From assembly GCA_019242065.1 (NCBI GenBank), contig JAFAWJ010000392.1, forward strand, positions 1-19,302: DNA of 19,302 bases, in the 5' to 3' direction. The notes under the pieces were generated by a model. The model searched no databases, was not told where the DNA came from, and was given only the letters and a program-made list of their open reading frames with translations. The stretch's first letter is position 1. The number at the start of each line of letters is the position of its first letter. Below are positions 1 through 6,209 of this stretch, in pieces. Both the position numbers and the translations under genes were made by a program. The stretch is from Chloroflexota bacterium. Its GTDB lineage: Bacteria > Chloroflexota > UBA6077 > CF-72.

Positions 1-1835
1 GGCCGCGTCAGGTGCAGCGCCACCAGGTGCGCATCGGTGGCCATCGCCGCAGCTATCAAGACCGGCACCTCGTTGTGCTCCCACGGAATCACGTTGATGA
101 CGTGGCCCTCAGGGAACAACTCCATGACCGCGGTCTCGTAAATCCCGAAGTGCGTGCGCGAGTCCTCGGCCGTCTCGGGTCCGGAGTGCCCCGCCACCCA
201 CAGCGTCTTGCCAACTCTGATGTTCGAGTCCTGGGCGATCTGGCTGAACAGTCGCATCAGGCCGTACTTCAGATAGCTGAACGACGCATAGGTGGAGTGA
301 GCGGAGTAGAAGCCGTCGAAGTCGGTATACGGCGTCGGCGACAGATTGACGCACGCAATCCCGGCGGCGACACCGGAGTTGGTAAATTCGGTGATCTCCT
401 GCGACAGGAGCGCACCTTCGCGATTGGTCTCGCGGTCATACCGACCCCAGCCTTCGACCTCACCAGCGCCGTTGCCGAAGCCAGCGATGTTCGTCGACTC
501 CGCGAGGTCCGCCGACATGGCCAGAAACAGCGGCCGATTGTAGTGCTGGCGGCCAAACGAATTGACCCACGCGCCCCACTTGCCCAACGCCGCGCGATTC
601 GGCACGTTACTGCCAGGTTTGACGTACAGGTCGCTCGGGTAATTCTTGAAATCCCAGAGCCGCTTGTCATGCCATGGATTCCGGTCCGTGTCCAGGCGCA
701 GCGAAGCAAGCTCCTCCGGCACTGAATCGCCCAGCTCGACCAACCGGTCCGCCAGATAGTCCACCAGCGCATCGTCGGAAGTGATGGTGTCGGCAATTGC
801 CTTCAGGTTCGCTTCGAATTGCGCACGTAATTCGGCCGGATCACTCGGCGCCGGCTGATCGACTCCCGCCCAGTGTGTGCCGTATTTGTCGGAAAATTCT
901 TTGCGGATCTGCCAGAACATTTCGGAGTTGAGGCGATGCGGAGTGCCGTGGGATTTGTAACCGGTGACAAGGTAGCCACGGCCTTTAACCGTCCGGAACC
1001 AGGTCATATTCGGGCGTTGCTCCGGATTGGGTGCGTGCATGGTGTCGAGAAAGGCGCGTGTGACGCTGGACCATTCACTGCCATCCTCGGCACCGTGCAC
1101 GTTGAAGCCGTACGGCTCGAACCAGGAGCGCGGCTCGCCGTGCACGATCCGACTGGCGGGCACTTCGTCGATGCCCCAATCGTTCCAGTCGATGAGATAG
1201 TGCAGGTTGTCGAGGCCCAGTCCGTAGGCCGAGTTCTTGGTCTCATGGCTGGCGCCGGCGGTGAGGCCGCCCTCACCCTCCACGGCGAAGACCTTCACGC
1301 CGTCCGCGCCGGCACGTTTGAGCGCAATCGCTTCGCCCGCGGCCGGCGGCGAACCGTGACCAGACGGACCGGTGTTGAACTTCAGGAACAGCGTCTTGCC
1401 TTCCATCTCGGCGTGCCCTGCCAGGCCCTGGTTGCGGCGAAAGCCGAGCAGGTCGCGCCAGATGAGCTGGCGCTCCTCGGCCTCCGGCACCAGGTAGCGC
1501 GGGTCCTTCGTGCGCGCGTACTTCGCCTGCAGCGCCGTGTTGTAGACGGCCAGCATCGCGTAAATCACGGGCACGGTGTGACCCGCCACCAGGATGAATC
1601 GGTCGCCGAAACGTTTTTCGGGATGGCGAATGTCCCAGCGCATGAAGCCGCCCAACGTGAGCGCCACCAGCATGTGCACCTTCGATCGGGAACCGCCCGG
1701 ATGCCCGCTCTGTCGGTAATTTTCAAAGACGTCGATGTTCTGATCGATGCAGTCCTTGATCTTTTCCCAGCTCGCGAAGTGGGTTTCCAGGTCGCGGTAC
1801 TGTGCGCCGATCTGCGGTTCCGCGGCGACGTGCAT
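1..1835 (-). CDS. Transketolase-like thiamine diphosphate enzyme, 3' end cut by window edge
   Basis: This frame is open for 611 codons from the ATG at 1835 to the left edge, so the C-terminal part is missing. Transketolases move two-carbon ketol units between sugar phosphates in the cytoplasm using thiamine diphosphate and a divalent metal. Visible landmarks are SGHPGGS (residues 43-49), DRFILVAGH (78-86, the cofactor-loop histidine), GHGSPPAAGEA (159-169), the cofactor motif around 187-218 ending in DWN, and later a SADLAEST stretch typical of the start of the pyrimidine-binding domain. The usual metal-binding GDG is GEG here (Glu188), followed by AGASHE instead of the common EGxxxE pattern. 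The start is set by AAGGAG 11 nt upstream. It is the last visible gene of the long minus-strand operon, 43 nt after the MetE-like gene. The family call is strong; the actual donor and acceptor are unknown and a non-pentose substrate is possible. Confidence 0.85.
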   Translation of the reverse strand, partial: MHVAAEPQIGAQYRDLETHFASWEKIKDCIDQNIDVFENYRQSGHPGGSRSKVHMLVALTLGGFMRWDIRHPEKRFGDRFILVAGHTVPVIYAMLAVYNTALQAKYARTKDPRYLVPEAEERQLIWRDLLGFRRNQGLAGHAEMEGKTLFLKFNTGPSGHGSPPAAGEAIALKRAGADGVKVFAVEGEGGLTAGASHETKNSAYGLGLDNLHYLIDWNDWGIDEVPASRIVHGEPRSWFEPYGFNVHGAEDGSEWSSVTRAFLDTMHAPNPEQRPNMTWFRTVKGRGYLVTGYKSHGTPHRLNSEMFWQIRKEFSDKYGTHWAGVDQPAPSDPAELRAQFEANLKAIADTITSDDALVDYLADRLVELGDSVPEELASLRLDTDRNPWHDKRLWDFKNYPSDLYVKPGSNVPNRAALGKWGAWVNSFGRQHYNRPLFLAMSADLAESTNIAGFGNGAGEVEGWGRYDRETNREGALLSQEITEFTNSGVAAGIACVNLSPTPYTDFDGFYSAHSTYASFSYLKYGLMRLFSQIAQDSNIRVGKTLWVAGHSGPETAEDSRTHFGIYETAVMELFPEGHVINVIPWEHNEVPVLIAAAMATDAHLVALHLTR

Positions 1836-1846
1836 GTTGGGCTTCA

Positions 1847-1852
1847 CTCCTT
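1847..1852 (-). promoter_or_regulatory. Ribosome binding site of the transketolase-like gene
   Basis: AAGGAG on the minus strand lies 11 nt before the ATG at 1835, in the 43-nt gap after the MetE-like gene. It fixes the start of the truncated transketolase-like gene. Confidence 0.7.
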
Positions 1853-1878
1853 GCTCGAGATCTATGGTAGTGTGCCCG

Positions 1879-3063
1879 TCAGTCGCCGCCCCACAGCCGC
1901 TGCGAGGCGATCCTGGCGCCCTCGGCCATCGCTCGAAACTTGGCCCACTGGATCGACGCGTGCGCCACGCGCTGCAGGCCGCAGTCCGTGCCGGCGATGA
2001 CGTTCTCGCGGCCGACGAGTCGTGCGTACCGTTCGAGGCGCTGCGCAACGAGCTCGGGGTGCTCGACGAATTCTGGCGCGCAGTGGCCCACGACACCCGG
2101 CATCAGGATCTTCCCGTCCGGCAGCTTGACGTCCTCGAAGATCTGCCACTCGTGCTCGTGCTGGGGGTTGGCCGCCTCGATCGAGTAGCACTGCGCGCGC
2201 ACCTTGAACACCAGGTCGACGATGTCCTTCAACGGAATGTCCTGCGTATGGGGATGATGGCTGCTGCCCCAGCAGATGTGCAGTCGCACCATTTCTTCGG
2301 GAATTCCCTGCAGCGCGCGATTGATGGCTTCGACGCGCACGTCGGCAAACCGACGGTACTCGGCAACGCTCATCTCCGGATGGACGTGATAACCGTCTGG
2401 CAGGTCCGGGTCGTCCAGTTGCAGGACGATGCCCGCGTCGGTGATCGCTTTGTACTCCTCGTGCATCGCATCGGCGATGGCGAACAGCATGTCCTCCTGC
2501 TTCGGGTAGTACTGGTTGCGCATCCAGTGTTCGACGGTGCCCGGCGCCAGCGCCGTCAACACCAGCTCTTCGACCTGCACCCCTTGTGCGGCCGCTTTGA
2601 TCAGCTTGATGTCGCGCTGGTACTCCTGCTGGCCGATGTACTTCAAGGGTCCAACGCAGAACACGCCCTCGGCCCGCGTCGACTGGGGCACGCTCGGCTG
2701 GCGGCGGCCAAACCCGGCCAGGCCCTGTGCGAAAAACTCGGGGAAGAATCGCGACTCGCGCGCGGTAATGGCGCCGTAGTTCGGGTCTTCGCCTTCGCGC
2801 AGCGGGCGGAACTCGAGTCCGCTGAGACGCCCGCGTGAATACGTCTGCCAGCTGCGTTTGGTGTATTCGCCGTCGTTGACGACGTCGACGCCGTTTTCGG
2901 CCTGCAGGCGCACGACCTCGCGCACGGCGTCGCTGACGCGCTGCTCGAGCGCCGCGTCGAAGGGGTCGCCGTCCCGCCGCGAGGCCATGAGATCGCGCAA
3001 ATCGTCAGGTCGATGCAAGCTGCCAGCGTGGCTGGTGAGAATCCGATGAGTGCTGCGCTTCAC
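1879..3063 (-). CDS. MetE C-terminal-like zinc methyltransferase (short, single-domain)
   Basis: The 394-residue protein resembles the catalytic C-terminal half of cobalamin-independent methionine synthase and lacks the N-terminal half, as in the stand-alone 'methionine synthase II' group that also includes epoxyalkane:coenzyme M transferase. Family members use a zinc-bound thiol as nucleophile. The four zinc ligands expected from MetE are all present: His262 and Cys264 (LHICWG), Glu296 (SIEAANPQ) and Cys361 (GTDCGL). The N-terminus (ILTSHAGSLHRP) is typical, and the frame has a TGA just before the GTG at 3063, so this start is the first possible. It follows the last CitE-like gene by 28 nt and precedes the transketolase-like gene by 43 nt. 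It may move a methyl or alkyl group between a pathway intermediate and a thiol. A housekeeping methionine synthase role is less likely because full-length MetE is about 750 residues and this gene sits inside a catabolic operon. Confidence 0.85.
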   Translation of the reverse strand: MKRSTHRILTSHAGSLHRPDDLRDLMASRRDGDPFDAALEQRVSDAVREVVRLQAENGVDVVNDGEYTKRSWQTYSRGRLSGLEFRPLREGEDPNYGAITARESRFFPEFFAQGLAGFGRRQPSVPQSTRAEGVFCVGPLKYIGQQEYQRDIKLIKAAAQGVQVEELVLTALAPGTVEHWMRNQYYPKQEDMLFAIADAMHEEYKAITDAGIVLQLDDPDLPDGYHVHPEMSVAEYRRFADVRVEAINRALQGIPEEMVRLHICWGSSHHPHTQDIPLKDIVDLVFKVRAQCYSIEAANPQHEHEWQIFEDVKLPDGKILMPGVVGHCAPEFVEHPELVAQRLERYARLVGRENVIAGTDCGLQRVAHASIQWAKFRAMAEGARIASQRLWGGD

Positions 3064-3091
3064 TCACGGATCGTACCCGGTCCCCGCCGGA

Positions 3092-4006
3092 TCAGGCGCG
3101 CTGTCGGGCGGCTGTCTTCTCCGCGTCGCGGCGCTGGCAGCGTTCCCACCAGTCGATGACCAGTTTGGCGCGTTCGTCGACGGGCACGTCGATCATCCGC
3201 CCACCCGGGAACGGCACCGCCGCCGTCCCGCGCGCCACGCCCCTGGCAAACGCCTCGCGGATCGCCCGGTAATATGCAACCTGCTCGTCAGTCGGCGTGA
3301 ACGCCTGGTTGCACACGCCAACCCAGGCCGGCAGGGGACACATGGCACCTTTGAAGCCCGAGTTCCGCGCCCGATCTGCCAGACGCAGCAAGTCGTCGGC
3401 ATCCACCTCGCGCGGCGAAGCGGCCAGCGGGTGGCCGATGCCCAGCGGCAGCTTCACCGCCGCCAGCGTCTCGACGATCACTCGACCCCGACTGAAGCTC
3501 AGCGCGTCGAAATCCTCGACAGGCACGATGCCGAGGGCATGGCACAGTTGCACCTCGTCGATCGCCGTGCACGCAATCCGCGGACTGGCGTTGACGATCT
3601 CGCGCACGTTCCAGATGCCTCGCGGCGTGCCAAGCAGCGGCAAGATTTCCACGGAGCCGGTCAGCAGTCCCTCGTCTCGCTCGCGCTCGCTCAAGATCGA
3701 GTCCAGCTCCGCGATGTCGCCGGCACACTCCGGATCTGGAAGCACGATGCCACTCAAACCTGGTTGGACGGCGACTTTCAACTGAGCGTAGGCACGCCGC
3801 TTGTCGATACGGATAAAGACCTCCGCGCCACCACGTTGAACCTGTGGGATCGCCTCGGGAAGGCCGTCTCGCATCGACGAGAGATCCGGCGGTGGCACGA
3901 GGACGATGGCGTCAGGATCCTCACGCCAGGCGCCCGCCACCGCGGCCTGATCCGCCATGTCGACGCTCAGCACCGACCGACGCACGAGTCGACTCGTCGG
4001 CAGCAC
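3092..4006 (-). CDS. HpcH/HpaI-CitE family paralogue with both metal ligands lost
   Basis: This 304-residue protein is the fourth and most divergent of four adjacent HpcH/HpaI (citrate lyase beta-like) paralogues. The family cleaves or forms C-C bonds in CoA esters such as malyl-, citramalyl- or citryl-CoA using Mg2+. Fold landmarks remain: RRSVL near the start, EVFIRID (Arg66), GIVLPDPE, SPRI (141-144) and GFKGAMCPL. Aligning on the SPR triplet, the usual metal Glu is Gly126 (LLGTPRG) and the usual metal Asp is Gln153, while the N-terminal DLED motif is replaced by LVPPPD (36-41). Catalysis is therefore doubtful and a structural or regulatory subunit is plausible. The start is taken as the GTG at 4006, two bases after the upstream stop; the frame extends to an ATG at 4084, but that extension overlaps the previous gene and is not lyase-like. 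A variant chemistry with other residues cannot be excluded. Confidence 0.82.
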   Translation of the reverse strand: MLPTSRLVRRSVLSVDMADQAAVAGAWREDPDAIVLVPPPDLSSMRDGLPEAIPQVQRGGAEVFIRIDKRRAYAQLKVAVQPGLSGIVLPDPECAGDIAELDSILSERERDEGLLTGSVEILPLLGTPRGIWNVREIVNASPRIACTAIDEVQLCHALGIVPVEDFDALSFSRGRVIVETLAAVKLPLGIGHPLAASPREVDADDLLRLADRARNSGFKGAMCPLPAWVGVCNQAFTPTDEQVAYYRAIREAFARGVARGTAAVPFPGGRMIDVPVDERAKLVIDWWERCQRRDAEKTAARQRA

Positions 4007-4008
4007 GC

Positions 4009-4947
4009 TCAGCCCAATCGTGCGCGGGTCGCGGCGACCATGCGCTCCTTGCGGTCGTCCATCTCGGCGCACGCCGCCGCCCACTCCACGAGCTCCGCGG
4101 CGCGCGCGGCCTCGTAGCGGTCCACCGGCAGGCCGTCGAGCAGCCCTTCAGCTTCGCCGTCGGCGTCGAGCTGCTTCCAGAATGCCAGCACCCGTTCCGC
4201 CTGGCGTACCTCGTCGGCCGGCGGCGTGAGCCCGCGCGTCATCGGCCCGACCACGTTGGGATGCAGCCCACTGCCACGTCGACCCCCCAGCTTGCGCGTG
4301 GCCACGGCCTGGGCATACGCGTGCTCGGCGTCGCTGACGCTGCCGGAGGTATCCGGAACCTGAGCGCTGAGCGGAAAACTCTTGTGGTGCGCCCGCGCAA
4401 TCAGACTGCCCAGTCCGCGTGGATAGAAGAAGGCGTCGACGCCGGTGAACATCTCCACGCCCAGGCTGAGCGCGTAGTCGTACCCGCCCACACCGCCAAA
4501 ACTGGTGACGCGCGGACTGACGTCGACCAGGTCTTCCGAGGCGACGGTGCCGGCCACCGAATCAGGCGAAAGGTCAATTTCGATCGTTCCGGGCCGAAGA
4601 CCGCGTTCACGCTCGACACGCGTGACGCACGCGTCCATCTCGCGCACCTGGTCACTCGTCAGCGTGTGGCCCATATTCAGTCCACTCAATCCAGGCCAGA
4701 TCGACGCGGCGACGTCCGCCTGAATGGACGCCTGGTTGACGCGCACCTGCACCTGGCCTCCACCCTGCGCCACGGTGCGGATCGCGTCCTGGACGAGTGT
4801 CCGCGCGTAGGCTTTTTGGGATTGCGGCACCGAGTCCTGGAGATCGAGCGTGAAGCCATCGCAGCCGCGCGTCCACGCCGCATTGACGAAGCGCGGATTG
4901 TTGATGGGCATCGTCAGGCCCGAACGGTGGATGTTGTGTTCAGTCAT
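4009..4947 (-). CDS. HpcH/HpaI-CitE family lyase paralogue with altered metal site
   Basis: This is a full-length (312 residues) CitE-like protein, third in the four-paralogue series. It probably binds a CoA ester or similar acid. Seen in the sequence: DLQD (35-38) where active members have DLED, Arg69 in QVRVN, WPGLSG, SPRV (144-147), Asp157 before YALSLG, and RRGSGLHPNVVGP in the C-terminal part. At the position of the metal-binding Glu, two turns before SPRV, there is Asp129, so acidic character is kept with a shorter side chain. The ATG at 4947 is embedded in ATGACTGA, giving an 8-nt overlap with the end of the preceding mini-paralogue; an upstream ATG at 4962 is less likely. The next gene starts 2 nt after its stop. 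The coupling suggests that the paralogues are made together and may assemble. Catalytic competence is possible but unproven. Confidence 0.85.
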   Translation of the reverse strand: MTEHNIHRSGLTMPINNPRFVNAAWTRGCDGFTLDLQDSVPQSQKAYARTLVQDAIRTVAQGGGQVQVRVNQASIQADVAASIWPGLSGLNMGHTLTSDQVREMDACVTRVERERGLRPGTIEIDLSPDSVAGTVASEDLVDVSPRVTSFGGVGGYDYALSLGVEMFTGVDAFFYPRGLGSLIARAHHKSFPLSAQVPDTSGSVSDAEHAYAQAVATRKLGGRRGSGLHPNVVGPMTRGLTPPADEVRQAERVLAFWKQLDADGEAEGLLDGLPVDRYEAARAAELVEWAAACAEMDDRKERMVAATRARLG

Positions 4948-5335
4948 GGGGCGCACACGCATCCAGGAAGCTCAGGCCCAGCGCACGGGCGTGCAGCTCG
5001 CATTCTCCACGCGCGTAGGCGAGTGCGTCATCGCCGATCTCCATCTCCAGGGACCTCCCCAGCTTCACCGTTGACACGCGTCGACTGCTGGCCACGATGT
5101 CCATGGACCGCACAACGCCGCGCGTCGATTCGATGACCGGCTGCAGCTCGATGTGCCCCGGCCGGATGCCGCGCAGCCGCTCCAGTCGGGTCACCACTTC
5201 GTCTGCGCGCGCGATGTGCTGTGCCGACCCGCACCGCGCGCAGCTGACCGACGCCACACCTGGCCAGACGACCGCGTCGAGGTCCGCCTCCGGCGTCGCC
5301 GCGCTGATCCGCACGTGCATTTCCATCTCAGACAC
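4940..5335 (-). CDS. Miniature CitE-like protein containing only the middle of the lyase fold
   Basis: This gene encodes about 131 residues (GTG at 5335; 128 if the ATG at 5326 is used). It aligns only to the centre of the neighbouring lyase paralogues: it opens at the HVRIS strand (Arg9) that follows the first 65 or so residues of a normal CitE-like protein, continues through VVWPGVASV, IESTRGV (Glu69) and RRVSTVKLGR, and stops about 120 residues before the usual end. Glu69 matches the metal-binding Glu, but the position of the Asp is Leu96. The N-terminal DLED strand and the C-terminal helices are absent. It overlaps both neighbours by 8 nt in the same manner (GTGTCTGA and ATGACTGA), which argues for a maintained coding gene rather than debris. 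It may complete a mixed oligomer with the adjacent paralogues; the alternative is a decaying duplicate. Confidence 0.72.
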   Translation of the reverse strand: MSEMEMHVRISAATPEADLDAVVWPGVASVSCARCGSAQHIARADEVVTRLERLRGIRPGHIELQPVIESTRGVVRSMDIVASSRRVSTVKLGRSLEMEIGDDALAYARGECELHARALGLSFLDACAPHD

Positions 5336-6209
5336 GCGCGATCTCACCTTCGGCGCTCGCCCAGGCGATGGCCTCGCGGCGGGCCGCGTCGCGCGCCGCG
5401 CAGGCATCGAACCAGTCAGCTGATTCTTCCTCCGACGCGGAAAAGCCGGCGTTCAGCGCCGCCACCTGCTCGGGATCCGCGCACACGCCACCCTTGAAGC
5501 CGGCCAACCACCCCTTGCGCGCCGCGCGCCGGCTGTTGTCAGGTGTATCGCGCATGCCACGCGAGGTGGCCTGCCACCAGGCGCCAATCGGCGTCACGCC
5601 CGTCATGCTGGCAATGATGATCAGGCGCTGCATCAGAAAGGGCATCAGGTGCAGCTCGCCACTCGGCTCGCCGCGCAGATCCATCACCAGGTCCGCCCGA
5701 CCCAGACTTACGGAGCGAATCCGCGGATTGGACTCGATCAGCTCCACCGCCGCCTGATTTCCTTCCGCGTTTTCAAGGGCGAGGTGAATCTCCAGCGAGT
5801 TGTCGACACGGCGCGGCTCGTCGAACTCGTTGATCTCGTGCAGCAGTCCGGCTTGCATGACCCCGCGTTCGGCCTCGAAGTGGCTGAGCAGCTCGTCGGC
5901 TTCCTGGACCTGGGCGATGGTCGTGACTTTCGGCAGCATGATGCCCTGCAGCCCGCGCCACACGGACGCTTCGAGGTCCGCGTACAGCAGCTCCAGGTCG
6001 CAGCGCACAAAGACTTCGGCGCCGCCGCGGCGGGCGCGGTCGATGCCAGCTCGCACGTTGGCGCGGGCCGCGTATTTGCGCTGATCGTGCACCAGGTCCT
6101 CCAGGTCGAGCACGATCACGTCGGCGCCGAACGTCTCCAGTCGGTCCATGAGGTCCGCGCGGTGCGCCGGGACGAGCAGCCACGACCGCCGCACGCGCTG
6201 GCCCGTCAC
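5328..6209 (-). CDS. HpcH/HpaI-CitE family CoA-ester lyase, apparently catalytic
   Basis: The 293-residue protein is the first of the four CitE-like genes and the only one with the full expected active site. RRSWLLVPAH opens the barrel, DLED lies at 35-38, Arg69 in FVRCD should contact the substrate carboxylate, and Glu146 (ALENAEGN) and Asp173 (LGRADL) occupy the two Mg2+ ligand positions. GFKGGVCADPEQV near the C-terminus matches the family's conserved loop. Relatives cleave malyl-CoA, citramalyl-CoA or similar 3-hydroxyacyl-CoA esters to a CoA thioester and a 2-oxoacid. The GTG start overlaps the stop of the acyl-CoA synthetase as GTGA, so the two are probably translationally coupled, which fits a pathway in which the acid is activated and the CoA ester then cleaved. 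An aldolase on a free acid is an alternative. Confidence 0.87.
   Translation of the reverse strand: MTGQRVRRSWLLVPAHRADLMDRLETFGADVIVLDLEDLVHDQRKYAARANVRAGIDRARRGGAEVFVRCDLELLYADLEASVWRGLQGIMLPKVTTIAQVQEADELLSHFEAERGVMQAGLLHEINEFDEPRRVDNSLEIHLALENAEGNQAAVELIESNPRIRSVSLGRADLVMDLRGEPSGELHLMPFLMQRLIIIASMTGVTPIGAWWQATSRGMRDTPDNSRRAARKGWLAGFKGGVCADPEQVAALNAGFSASEEESADWFDACAARDAARREAIAWASAEGEIARV

Noticed and set aside
873..2838. Long plus-strand open frames (873-2000 and 1747-2838) opposite the transketolase and MetE-like genes
   Set aside because: They lie antisense to genes with clear family motifs. Their products are Arg/His/Val-rich without recognisable domains, as expected of opposite-strand frames in high-GC DNA.
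4007..4084. Start at 4084 for the fourth CitE-like gene
   Set aside because: The extra 26 residues overlap the upstream gene by 76 nt and are Arg/Gly-rich. The GTG at 4006 directly after the upstream stop fits the operon's coupling pattern.
3050..5136. Plus-strand open frames (3050-4117 and 3844-5136) opposite the CitE-like genes
   Set aside because: They are shadows of the minus-strand lyase genes, with no domain match and no ribosome binding site.
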